From Ralstonia condita (lineage in GTDB: Bacteria > Pseudomonadota > Gammaproteobacteria > Burkholderiales > Burkholderiaceae): a stretch of 64,000 nt of DNA. Within the stretch, counting starts at the first letter, position 1, and the number at the start of each line of letters is the position of its first letter. The stretch covers positions 1,240,001-1,304,000 of the forward strand of contig NZ_CATYWO010000001.1 of assembly GCF_958405655.1 (NCBI RefSeq), written 5' to 3'. Below are positions 43,154 to 50,318 of the stretch, piece after piece. The translations under genes were made by a program, and so were the position numbers. The notes below the pieces were generated by a model. The model did no database searches. It saw only the letters and a list, made by a program, of their open reading frames with translations, and was not told where the DNA came from.

Positions 43154-43576
43154 CTAGTTGGCCCACATCTCGCCGTCGAGCGAGAGCTGTTCCGCCAAGT
43201 CCAAGACGAGCTTGCGGCGAACCTCCGGCATCGCCCTGAGCCGCACGATCAGCTCTGCCTCGTCTGCTGCCAGGGTGCCCAGTTCGCTCGCTTTCGCTTT
43301 CTTCTTCCTGGGCTTACCCCCTGATTCCGGAATCCCATACCGAAGCCATTGCAGTGGAACGTCCAGCCATAGGGCCAGCGTCTCCATCTTGTCGACGGTC
43401 GGCATTGCCTTGCCGATGAGCCACTTGTGGGCCGCCTGAACTGAAACCGGTTCGCTCGGGTGTCGGAGATTGAACTGCAAGGCAAGTTCGCCCGCCGACT
43501 CGATCTTCTTCGAGCTGCGGGTCAGGGCCTGCTTCAGGCGTTCGGCAAAGGCTAGTTTTTCTTCCGGGCTGGGCAT
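43154..43576 (-). CDS. XRE-like helix-turn-helix regulator
   Basis: The 140-aa protein has a Cro/C1-type HTH (about residues 38-65) with VSVQAAHKWLIGKAMPTVDK and ETLALWLDVPLQWLRYG, a basic linker (KPRKKKAKAS) and a C-terminal helix. It resembles small phage repressor-type regulators. Its stop is 14 bp from the iteron array, so it may bind the array or the promoter between it and the divergent zinc-ribbon gene at 43683. Confidence 0.75.
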   Translation of the reverse strand: MPSPEEKLAFAERLKQALTRSSKKIESAGELALQFNLRHPSEPVSVQAAHKWLIGKAMPTVDKMETLALWLDVPLQWLRYGIPESGGKPRKKKAKASELGTLAADEAELIVRLRAMPEVRRKLVLDLAEQLSLDGEMWAN

Positions 43577-43682
43577 GCCCGAAGTTTCGAAGAGCTACGC
43601 TAGCGCCAGGAAACCAAATGGTTTTACATTAATTTCATGTGGTTTATGCTTACCAGTTGACGGACTGCGATCGGGGATAGAT

Positions 43683-44270
43683 GTGGCTGACTCAGTTGAA
43701 GATGACGTGATGGGGCGTGGCGCTGCCCGAGCCTTGGCGCTTGCTATTGCAGCTGCTTCGACAGCCGTTGGAACCTATTTCTATTCGAGATGGCGCAACG
43801 CTCAGCCGGTCGGGACTTGCTCCTGCTGCGAAGGGCAAATTCTTGTCCATGATGCGAGACATGGCTTGTCGACGTGTGCCAAGTGCAATACCTCGATTTG
43901 CAAGGCTTGCCGGCATTCCAATCCGCTAAGCAACGCGTTTCCGGGGTCCGCATGGTCTCGGACGGTATGTCTTTGTCCGACGTGCTCGGTTGAGGCTAAC
44001 AAACTCGTGACCAGGGCCGAGGCGATGGACGTGTTTTCGGCGAGGTACGAAGGCAAGACTGGGTTGGACAAAAGCTGGGGTACGGCAACGCTTCAGTCAG
44101 GTTTCTTCGATACGCAGGAAGAAGCGGAACTCCATTTGCGGCTCCTTGCTGCCGAGCAGGGTTTCGATCTCGTCGTGCAACGGCACTACGAGTCCCGGCA
44201 GCAGCAGGACGGCAACTACGTGTTCAAGGTTTGGCGGGCGTCTGGTGTTGCAGGCAATAAGGCTCACTAA
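43683..44270 (+). CDS. Zinc-ribbon hypothetical protein with N-terminal membrane segment
   Basis: A 195-aa protein starting at GTG 43683 (or ATG 43710). Residues about 13-31 are hydrophobic (AARALALAIAAASTAVGTYF), then CSCCEG, CAKCNTSICKAC and CLCPTC make a double zinc-binding cysteine cluster (about residues 43-105), followed by a helical domain with FDTQEEAELHLRLLAAEQGF and VFKVWR. Function unknown. It is divergent from the XRE-like regulator. Confidence 0.65.
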   Translation: MADSVEDDVMGRGAARALALAIAAASTAVGTYFYSRWRNAQPVGTCSCCEGQILVHDARHGLSTCAKCNTSICKACRHSNPLSNAFPGSAWSRTVCLCPTCSVEANKLVTRAEAMDVFSARYEGKTGLDKSWGTATLQSGFFDTQEEAELHLRLLAAEQGFDLVVQRHYESRQQQDGNYVFKVWRASGVAGNKAH

Positions 44271-44294
44271 CCAACGCTCAGGGAACAAAAGGGG

Positions 44295-44423
44295 ATGGGT
44301 GTGCAGGGTCAAACAAAGTCCAATATCGCAATCACGTGTGTGAAGCTCGTGGTCGTCTGGGGCCTCTTTGGGGCACTTCTGACAAAGATCGTTCTGGAGG
44401 AAGGCTTCGGCACAGACTCCTGA
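44295..44423 (+). CDS. Possible 42-aa membrane peptide
   Basis: A short frame starting at ATG 44295 encodes MGVQGQTKSNIAITCVKLVV and continues VWGLFGALLTKIVLEEGFGT, a likely single membrane helix. It overlaps the integrase remnant on the other strand, and no good ribosome spacing is present. It could be chance sequence. Confidence 0.25.
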   Translation: MGVQGQTKSNIAITCVKLVVVWGLFGALLTKIVLEEGFGTDS

Positions 44424-44764
44424 AGCTCGTCTCGGGCCGTAACCAGATCCTGTCTACAAATCTCGCTTACCAGACGCCCCCCAAGAGATGAGTTTCGCCA
44501 GTACCGCAACAGGTACTGCTCCGACCGACACCCCCGTTTCTCGGGGAGAACCTCAATGCTGTACCGATCGATAGCATCGGCCAGCGAGATCTTGACCGTT
44601 GGCGCTACGGGCTTGCTTCGCCCAGCTACACCATGCTCGAGCAGGATCTTCTGGTGCGCTTCCCAGCGCTGCGCTTCAGCTAGGGTGTCGAAGCTTTGTG
44701 CGGCTGTATGACCATTAACAGTGACACGGACCTGAAATCGGCTCCCACGTAGACGGATACTCAT
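44309..44764 (-). pseudogene. Tyrosine integrase remnant (N-terminal part only)
   Basis: From the ATG at 44764 the frame encodes MSIRLRGSRFQVRVTVNGHT, the beta-strand arm-binding domain of phage-type integrases, then a core-binding (SAM-like) stretch (LADAIDRYSIEVLPEKRG, EICRQDLVTARDEL). It then leaves homology at about residue 110 and stops at 44309; the catalytic R-K-H-x-x-R...H/W...Y half is absent. The normal position next to the right att site and the reading direction inward fit an island integrase. A 10-bp repeat TGAAGCTCGT (44341-44350 and 44421-44430) lies at the break. Confidence 0.8.
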
Positions 44765-44777
44765 TTGCTCTGACCCT

Positions 44778-44797
44778 TTTGGACAGAGCTTGGACAG
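44778..44797. other. Candidate integrase arm-type sites, right end
   Basis: TTTGGACAG (44778-44786) and GAGCTTGGACAG (44786-44797) repeat at about an 11-bp step, like the left end (27496-27516); the 12-bp GAGCTTGGACAG is the exact reverse complement of 27481-27492. They lie just upstream of the integrase start, so they could also be its promoter/operator. Confidence 0.5.
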
Positions 44798-44843
44798 GGA
44801 CGGGCTAAAACCGCAAGAACCCGCACCGGACAAGGCTTTCACA

Positions 44844-44939
44844 CGCGTGTCGAACCGCATCATCAACGAAGTGCGTGGTTTGAACCGGGTCGTATATGAC
44901 GTGTCCGGCAAGCCGCCTGCGACGATCGAGTGGGAGTGA
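44844..44939 (+). repeat. attR: right copy of the guaA 3' end
   Basis: This 96-bp copy of the guaA C-terminal coding region (90/96 identical to 27289-27384; 33-bp identical core at 44907-44939) carries a guaA stop codon but no other guaA sequence. It is followed directly by chromosomal sequence with a terminator. Confidence 0.92.
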
Positions 44940-44960
44940 CTTCCCGCAAAGCCAGCAAAA

Positions 44961-44985
44961 AGCCCGCCTGCACGGCGGGCTTTTT
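44961..44985 (+). terminator. Original guaA terminator, outside the island
   Basis: AGCCCGCC - TGCAC - GGCGGGCT plus TTTT, 22 bp after the right guaA 3'-end copy. Its position relative to the right copy is that expected for the native guaA terminator. Confidence 0.8.
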
Positions 44986-45005
44986 CATGAGGCCGACCAT
45001 CGCGG

Positions 45006-45668
45006 TCAGTCTGCAGCCGCGTCCGTCTTGACCGTCTTGCCAGGCCGGCGTACGGCGCGGATCCTGCTGCTGTTGCCGCCACCGCAGAAGAACTGATCCG
45101 CGCCATTCGACTCCAGTCCGGAGACTCCCACGCCCGGGGGCATCTCGAGCAGCTCAAGCACTTCTCCGGTCTGCGGATCGATGTGCCGCAGGTCGCTCGT
45201 ATCGCCTTCCCAGGTGGCGTGCCAGAGTTCGCCATCGACCCAGGTGACGCCGGTGACGAAGCGGTTCGACTCGATGGTGCGCAGCACGGTGCCGGTCTCA
45301 GGATCGATCTGGTGGATCTTCTTGTCGCGATACTGCCCGACCCACAGCGTGCCCTCGGCCCAGGCGAGGCCCGAGTCCCCACCGGCCCCGGGCGCGGGGA
45401 TCGTCGCAAGCACCTGACCCGTTTGCGGGTCGATCTTCTGGATACGGTCTTCGGCAATCTGGAACAGGTGCTGGCCGTCGAATGCCGTGCCGGCATGGGC
45501 GGCTACGTCGATCGACCGCAGTGGTTGTCCGCTCGCCGGGTCGATTTGCTGCAACCGCCCGCCGGCGGCAAACCAGATGCTCTGGCCGTCATACGTGACG
45601 CCGCCGACGCTGTCGGCCTCCGGGAACGGGCCATATTCGCGCACGATGTCTGCGGCGGATCGTTTCAT
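45006..45668 (-). CDS. Beta-propeller (YncE/Vgb/glutaminyl-cyclase-like) protein
   Basis: A 220-aa product with four or five similar repeats of the form QIDPASGQPL, KIDPQTGQVL, QIDPETGTVL, HIDPQTGEVL, each with an aromatic-rich strand (TYDGQSIWFAA, AWAEGTLWVGQ, TWVDGELWHAT). This fits a small beta-propeller such as the glutamine cyclotransferase/virginiamycin B lyase-like fold. No signal peptide is evident. The start at 45668 has AGGAC upstream; in-frame ATGs exist at 45713 and 45704. It is downstream of the regulator gene on the same strand. Confidence 0.7.
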   Translation of the reverse strand: MKRSAADIVREYGPFPEADSVGGVTYDGQSIWFAAGGRLQQIDPASGQPLRSIDVAAHAGTAFDGQHLFQIAEDRIQKIDPQTGQVLATIPAPGAGGDSGLAWAEGTLWVGQYRDKKIHQIDPETGTVLRTIESNRFVTGVTWVDGELWHATWEGDTSDLRHIDPQTGEVLELLEMPPGVGVSGLESNGADQFFCGGGNSSRIRAVRRPGKTVKTDAAAD

Positions 45669-45705
45669 GTTCTTGTCCTGTGCGTTCGGTTGTCGAGCTT
45701 CCATG

Positions 45706-46926
45706 CTAGTCACTCGGCAGCGGCGCGGGGAGTAACAAGGTGGTCGCGAATCCGGGGACAGGCGGCGTCACCCAGCGGCGTGCACGCCCGTGGCCGAAGG
45801 ATTGCACCTTGCCCGATACCGCCAACGCATCGAGCGCGCGCTGTACAGTGCGCTGGCTGGCCCCCAGGGCAAGCGCCAGGGACGAGCTCGACCACGATTC
45901 CCCATCGGCCAGGCAGGCGAGCACGGCGGCGTACCGTTCTTCAACAGGCTGCGCGAGCACAACGACCTCCGCAGCGCGACGTGGCTGAAGCCCGAATCCG
46001 TGCCGAGTCGCCTTGATCGTTGCCGCTGCACCCAATGCGGTGCGCAGTCGGCCCATCTCGACGCGTAGGCGTACACGGTGCGATTCGTCTGCGTGCCGGG
46101 TGCGGAACGCGCGGGCGATCAGCGTGTCTCTGGGCACATCGGCTGGCCAGGCTTCGGCCAACAGGCGAGCGAGCATGAACAGCACGGGGCGGGTGGCCAG
46201 CGAGATGACCGTGTCGGTGTGCCGCACCGAGAGCCGGCAGGCATCGACAACCAATGCATCCGATGCGAACAGCGCCTCCACGTCTTCCAGGCGCACGACG
46301 CGTTCAGCACCACGCGCGATCAACTTGGCTGCCGGAGCCTGCAGGATGCGGGCGGCACGCTCGACTTCCGCCGTCAACGTTGAAATGCCGGCTTGCCGGG
46401 CAGCTTCGCTCGCCTGGACCAGCGCGCTGCGTGCCGCAGCGGTCTGCAAGCGGCGCATGGCGATGCCCGCGACGACCAGCGCATGCGCCGCACGCAGCGC
46501 AGGCGGCAGGCGCGACGGTGTCATTGCGGTCAACGCGCGGTCGGCCTCGTCAAGGCGGCCGATCAGGAGCAGCTTGCGGATGGCCAGATACCGCGCATGG
46601 GCCGCGTTGACAGGGTCGCCATGCGCCTCGAGCGTGACGCGTGCGGCGTCCAGCGTCCTGGCGGGCCAGCCGAGATCGCGTGAGGCTAGGGCGACCTCTG
46701 CTTCTGCGACGACGCAGCGGGCGCGTGCCAGGGCTTCCTTGGCGCCGAATGCGCGTGCGGCGCGGCGCAACAGATGCTTGGCGCGCGCGAGGTCACCGAG
46801 TTGTGCGATGGCGATGCCGCGCAGTGCGAGTGCGGACGCATCGTCGCGCAGGGCGACGCGGTTGAGGGCACCGAAGGGGTCACCGGCCGCGAGCGCGCGC
46901 GCCGCCGCCGTGATCAAGGAATCCAT
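45706..46926 (-). CDS. Large regulator with helical repeats and C-terminal winged helix
   Basis: The 406-aa protein has an Ala/Arg-rich N-terminal part that looks like TPR-type helical hairpins (LRGIAIAQLGDLARAKHLLR), a central region around residues 215-300, and a C-terminal wHTH: SSLALALGASQRTVQRALDA. I infer a transcription regulator, probably of the adjacent propeller gene, 37 bp downstream, or of the divergent DUF899 gene. No ligand domain is recognisable. Confidence 0.65.
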   Translation of the reverse strand: MDSLITAAARALAAGDPFGALNRVALRDDASALALRGIAIAQLGDLARAKHLLRRAARAFGAKEALARARCVVAEAEVALASRDLGWPARTLDAARVTLEAHGDPVNAAHARYLAIRKLLLIGRLDEADRALTAMTPSRLPPALRAAHALVVAGIAMRRLQTAAARSALVQASEAARQAGISTLTAEVERAARILQAPAAKLIARGAERVVRLEDVEALFASDALVVDACRLSVRHTDTVISLATRPVLFMLARLLAEAWPADVPRDTLIARAFRTRHADESHRVRLRVEMGRLRTALGAAATIKATRHGFGLQPRRAAEVVVLAQPVEERYAAVLACLADGESWSSSSLALALGASQRTVQRALDALAVSGKVQSFGHGRARRWVTPPVPGFATTLLLPAPLPSD

Positions 46927-47009
46927 CCAAATCCCGCCACACTTGTCACTCCCGCCGTTCTGGTTCGCCGCCTAATCTAGCACGACCCCTTACCTGAACG
47001 GAGACAAGC

Positions 47010-47780
47010 ATGAGCGCAGGACATCCCATCGGAACACGCGAAGCCTGGCTTGCCGAGCGGCTCGAACTGCTCAAGGCCGAGAAGGAACTGACCCGGCGCA
47101 GCGACGAGCTGGCGCGCCGGCGCCAGGCACTTCCGTGGGTCCGCATCGACAAAACCTACCAGTTTGAAACCGAGGCTGGCAGCCTCACGCTGGCTGACCT
47201 GTTCGGCAATCGTTCGCAACTGCTCGTGTATCACTTCATGTTCGGCCCCGATTACAAGGCCGGGTGCCCGTCCTGCTCCATGATTGCGGACGGCTTCGAT
47301 GGCTTCGTGACGCATCTGGCCAACCATGATGTCACGCTGATGGCGGTGTCGCGCGCGCCGCTTGCCAAGCTGCAGGCATACAAGGACCGCATGGGATGGT
47401 CGTTCCCGTGGGTATCTTCGGCCAGCAGCGATTTCAACTATGACTTCAACGTGTCGATTTCCGAAGCGCAACAGCGCGACGGCACGGCTGATTACAACTA
47501 CGTGCGCGGCAGCCACGTGATGGACGCATCCGACCTGCCCGCGCCCGTCGTGCAGTTTGCGACCATGTGCGGTACCGATGGCCCAACCTATGTGCGGGAT
47601 CGGCCCGGCATGAGCGCATTCGTGATGCAGGACGGCGTCGTGTATCACACGTACTCCACCTACGCGCGCGGGCTGGATGGGCTGTGGGGCGCATACCAAT
47701 GGCTCGATCGCGCGCCGCTGGGCCGCAACGAGGCCGGAGTCTGGTGGCGTCGCCATGACGAGTACGCACCGCGTGGATGA
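47010..47780 (+). CDS. DUF899 family thioredoxin-like protein
   Basis: The 256-aa product has DUF899 hallmarks: KELTRRSDELARRRQALPW, LADLFGNRSQLLVYHFMFG, a CPSC pair (thioredoxin-like dithiol) and a WPW-like SFPWVSS. DUF899 proteins are predicted dithiol-disulfide oxidoreductases. It starts with GGAGACAAGC before ATG and its 3' end overlaps the DUF2182 gene by 26 bases. It is divergent from the regulator at 45706. Confidence 0.88.
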   Translation: MSAGHPIGTREAWLAERLELLKAEKELTRRSDELARRRQALPWVRIDKTYQFETEAGSLTLADLFGNRSQLLVYHFMFGPDYKAGCPSCSMIADGFDGFVTHLANHDVTLMAVSRAPLAKLQAYKDRMGWSFPWVSSASSDFNYDFNVSISEAQQRDGTADYNYVRGSHVMDASDLPAPVVQFATMCGTDGPTYVRDRPGMSAFVMQDGVVYHTYSTYARGLDGLWGAYQWLDRAPLGRNEAGVWWRRHDEYAPRG

Positions 47781-48546
47781 ACCGCGCGCAGCCACATCGG
47801 GTGAGCGCCGTTTTCTCGCCGTGTCGGCGCTGGTATTTTTCATCAGTGCGGGCGCGACGGTGGCGTGGTGTGAGTCGATGCGGGCCGTGGCCGATATGCC
47901 AATGTGGATGCCATTGTGCGGGCGGCGGTGGACCACGCAGCCCGCATCGTTCCTTGGCATGTGGACGGTGATGATGGCGGCGATGATGCTGCCGTCATTG
48001 GTGCCGATGCTGCAGCGTTATCGCCGGGGCGTGCCGGTTGTCAGGCAGGCGCAACTGGATGCACTGACCGTGCTGGTGGGCGTGGCTTACCTGGCGGTCT
48101 GGGTTGGTGTCGGGGCGGCAGTGCTTGCGGGGCAGGCTGGACTTGCCGTGCTCGAAATGGTCTGGCCGCGCGTGGTGCGTGGTGTTCCGGCTGCGACGGG
48201 CGCGATTGTCCTCGCCGCGGGCGCGGTGCAATTGAGTGCGTGGAAGGCCCGTCAGCTTGCAGGCTGCCGCACGGTGCCGGCCTCTGGCGGGATGCTGCGT
48301 GCCGGCCCTCGTCACGCCTTGCGATACGGTGCGCGCCTGGGCATCCAGTGCGTCGGCTCGTGCGCAGCCCTGACGTCGATCCTGCTGGTGGCCGGTGCCA
48401 TGGATCTGTGGGCAATGGCGGCGGTTTCGGCTGCCATCACCCTCGAGCGGCTCGCGCCGTTTGGCGACCGGGCGGCAAGGCTTGTCGGCGCAGCGGCCTT
48501 GGGAAGCGGCGCCTTTCTGGTCGTGCGAGCGCTCGTGCCGGGTTAG
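47755..48546 (+). CDS. DUF2182 family membrane protein
   Basis: The 263-aa product has about seven hydrophobic segments and the DUF2182 signature MGMWTVMMAAMMLPSLVPML-like stretch plus a cysteine region (GARLGIQCVGSC). DUF2182 proteins are predicted metal-binding membrane proteins. It is coupled to the DUF899 gene by a 26-base overlap, an association that may reflect a joint redox role. Its stop overlaps the pcaQ stop region on the other strand by four bases. Confidence 0.85.
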   Translation: MTSTHRVDEPRAATSGERRFLAVSALVFFISAGATVAWCESMRAVADMPMWMPLCGRRWTTQPASFLGMWTVMMAAMMLPSLVPMLQRYRRGVPVVRQAQLDALTVLVGVAYLAVWVGVGAAVLAGQAGLAVLEMVWPRVVRGVPAATGAIVLAAGAVQLSAWKARQLAGCRTVPASGGMLRAGPRHALRYGARLGIQCVGSCAALTSILLVAGAMDLWAMAAVSAAITLERLAPFGDRAARLVGAAALGSGAFLVVRALVPG

Positions 48547-49484
48547 TGCGCCTGGGCGAGTTCAATCAGCATGTCCATGAATGCGCCAGCCAGTTCGCTG
48601 GGCGCGCTGGCGCTTCGGCGCAGCAGGCCGACGGGCTCCTTCGTGCCGGAGGTGGCGATGTCAAGGCGTGCCAATGCGCCGTGCTCAAGGTCATCACGGG
48701 CGGCCCGCTCAGGCGTGATCCACACAGCGTCGGACCGGCATGCCAACAGGCGCGCGACGGATACGGACAGCGTTTCCGTCACGCCGGTCGGCACGCGCAA
48801 TCCGTGCGTCTGGAACAGGGCATCGGTGTGGTGCCTCGGCACGGTGCCAGGGGCCGCGACGACCAACGGGTAATCCAGCACCGCCTGCAACGAGGCCGAT
48901 GCCCCCGGCTGCGCCAGCAACGGATGCCCGGGACGTACCACCAGCGCGAGTGGCTCGGCATAGAGCAGTTCGAACGACAGCCCTTGCATGGCATCCGGCT
49001 CCGCCATGCGTGCAACGATGAAGTCGAGCTCTCCTGCTTTGAGCGCCGACAGCAGCTCGATGTTGGTGCCTGTGCGCAGGCGCACCCCCGCATGCGGGCG
49101 CTGCGCGTGCAGGCGTGCGATCGCCTGGGGCAGCAGGCTGCTGGCGACGGTCGGCAGGGCGCCTATCTGCACGATCGGCGCGGCAGCGTCGCTGGAGCCC
49201 ATCAGGGCGGCCGTCGCCGCTTCCAGCGCCTGCGAGACCCCCACCGCATGCCGCAGGAATTGCTCCCCGGCGGCGGTGAGCCTGGCGCCGTGCCGCCCGC
49301 GCTCCACGAGTTGCATACCGGCCAGCGACTCAAGCTCCCCCAACGTCTTGGAGACCGCCGGCTGGCTCAGGTGCAGCCGTTCGGCGGCGCGCCGCAGGTT
49401 GCGCTCCTGGGCGATGGCGACAAAGCAGCTCAGATGCCGGAAGCGGATGCGCGAAGACAAATCGCCAGACGGGATATTTTCCAT
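48543..49484 (-). CDS. pcaQ: LysR-type activator PcaQ
   Basis: PcaQ is a LysR regulator that activates protocatechuate-cleavage genes with beta-carboxymuconate-like inducers. The 313-aa protein has the N-terminal wHTH (RFRHLSCFVAIAQERNLRRA, LHLSQPAVSKTLGELE) and the LysR effector domain (LPTVASSLLPQAIARLHAQR). The start ATG at 49484 (MENIPSGD) is chosen over TTG 49490 because it fits. It is divergent from pcaHG, the usual arrangement. Confidence 0.93.
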   Translation of the reverse strand: MENIPSGDLSSRIRFRHLSCFVAIAQERNLRRAAERLHLSQPAVSKTLGELESLAGMQLVERGRHGARLTAAGEQFLRHAVGVSQALEAATAALMGSSDAAAPIVQIGALPTVASSLLPQAIARLHAQRPHAGVRLRTGTNIELLSALKAGELDFIVARMAEPDAMQGLSFELLYAEPLALVVRPGHPLLAQPGASASLQAVLDYPLVVAAPGTVPRHHTDALFQTHGLRVPTGVTETLSVSVARLLACRSDAVWITPERAARDDLEHGALARLDIATSGTKEPVGLLRRSASAPSELAGAFMDMLIELAQAH

Positions 49485-49497
49485 AACCAAGGGTTAT
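49483..49497. promoter_or_regulatory. PcaQ-type operator (ATAACC-N3-GGTTAT)
   Basis: ATAACC - AAG - GGTTAT, a perfect inverted repeat, lies at the pcaQ start codon and 80 bp before pcaH. It closely resembles the known PcaQ recognition sequence of Sinorhizobium (ATAACC-N4-GGTTAA), with a spacer one base shorter. It would serve both pcaHG activation and pcaQ autoregulation. Confidence 0.7.
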
Positions 49498-49577
49498 TGA
49501 TTTTTCGATCAGAAGTCAATTTACTTCACTTTTTAGCAGCGATACAGTCGTCTCACGATTTCAACAGGAGACGCCCC

Positions 49578-50318
49578 ATGACCTTGCCGCTTTCCGGCAC
49601 CGGTGAATTCGCGCAGCGCGACACCGCCCAGCATCCGCCCGCACTGACCCCTGTCTATAAAACGAGCGTGCTGCGCTCGCCGCGCAATGCGCTCATCTCG
49701 ACGCTGAACACGCTCTCGGAAACCACCGCGCCGGTGTTCCATGCCGACGACCTCGGCCCGCTCGACAATGACCTCATCCTCAACTACGCCAAGGAAGGCC
49801 TGCCCATCGGCGAGCGCATCATCGTCCACGGCTACGTGCGCGACGAATTCGGCCGCCCCGTGCCGAACGCACTGGTGGAGGTCTGGCAGGCGAATGCCGG
49901 CGGTCGCTACCGCCACAAGAAGGACCAGTACATCGCGCCGATCGATCCGAACTTCGGCGGTTGCGGCCGCATGCTGACCGACGCCAACGGCTACTACGTC
50001 TATCGCACCATCAAGCCTGGCCCGTATCCGTGGCGCAACCGCATCAACGATTGGCGTCCGTCGCACATCCATTACTCGCTCTCGGGTGACGGCTGGGCGC
50101 AGCGCCTCATCACCCAGATGTACTTCGAAGGCGATCCGCTGATCGCGCAGTGCCCGATCATCAAGACCATCCCGAGCGAGGAGCAGGTGCGCGGGCTGAT
50201 CGCGCTGCACGACACCGCCAACCACGTGCCGCTTGACGCGCGTTGCTATCGCTTTGACATCACGCTGCGGGGCCGCCGCGCCACGCATTTTGAAAACGCC
50301 GTGCAAGGAGCCAAGTGA
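49578..50318 (+). CDS. pcaH: Protocatechuate 3,4-dioxygenase beta subunit
   Basis: PcaH carries the non-heme ferric site that cleaves protocatechuate to beta-carboxymuconate in the beta-ketoadipate pathway. The 246-aa protein has the ring-cleavage core VEVWQANAGGRYRHKKDQY, PGPYPWRN and RPSHIHYSLSG; the Tyr and His residues of these segments supply the iron ligands. Strong ribosome site AACAGGAGACG. It overlaps pcaG by one base. The rest of the pathway (pcaB, pcaC, pcaDIJ) is not in this window. Confidence 0.96.
   Translation: MTLPLSGTGEFAQRDTAQHPPALTPVYKTSVLRSPRNALISTLNTLSETTAPVFHADDLGPLDNDLILNYAKEGLPIGERIIVHGYVRDEFGRPVPNALVEVWQANAGGRYRHKKDQYIAPIDPNFGGCGRMLTDANGYYVYRTIKPGPYPWRNRINDWRPSHIHYSLSGDGWAQRLITQMYFEGDPLIAQCPIIKTIPSEEQVRGLIALHDTANHVPLDARCYRFDITLRGRRATHFENAVQGAK

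Larger units (their letters stand above)
27352..44939. mobile_element. 17.6-kb island integrated at the guaA 3' end
   Basis: The segment lies between direct repeats of the guaA 3' end. Its contents (integrase remnant, excisionase-like HTH remnant, Cro- and XRE-like regulators, primase-helicase, iteron array, type I restriction system, orphan genes) and its visibly lower GC content, including AT-rich stretches near 28800 and 33570, differ from both flanks. The native guaA terminator is outside the right end (44961-44985). The guaA 3' end is a known integration site for tyrosine integrases. Without structural phage genes, this looks like a satellite-type or integrative replicon rather than a prophage. 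Confidence 0.9.

Noticed and set aside
44309..45496. A 395-aa frame on the minus strand through the integrase, attR and the propeller gene
   Set aside because: It is a chain of unrelated parts: a shadow of the propeller gene, the antisense of the guaA tail, then the integrase remnant. Only 44309-44764 has protein-like homology.
47904..50318. A single 804-aa frame that ends in pcaH
   Set aside because: Its first two thirds are read antisense to pcaQ and through the DUF2182 gene in another frame. Only the last 246 residues from the ATG at 49578 are a real protein.
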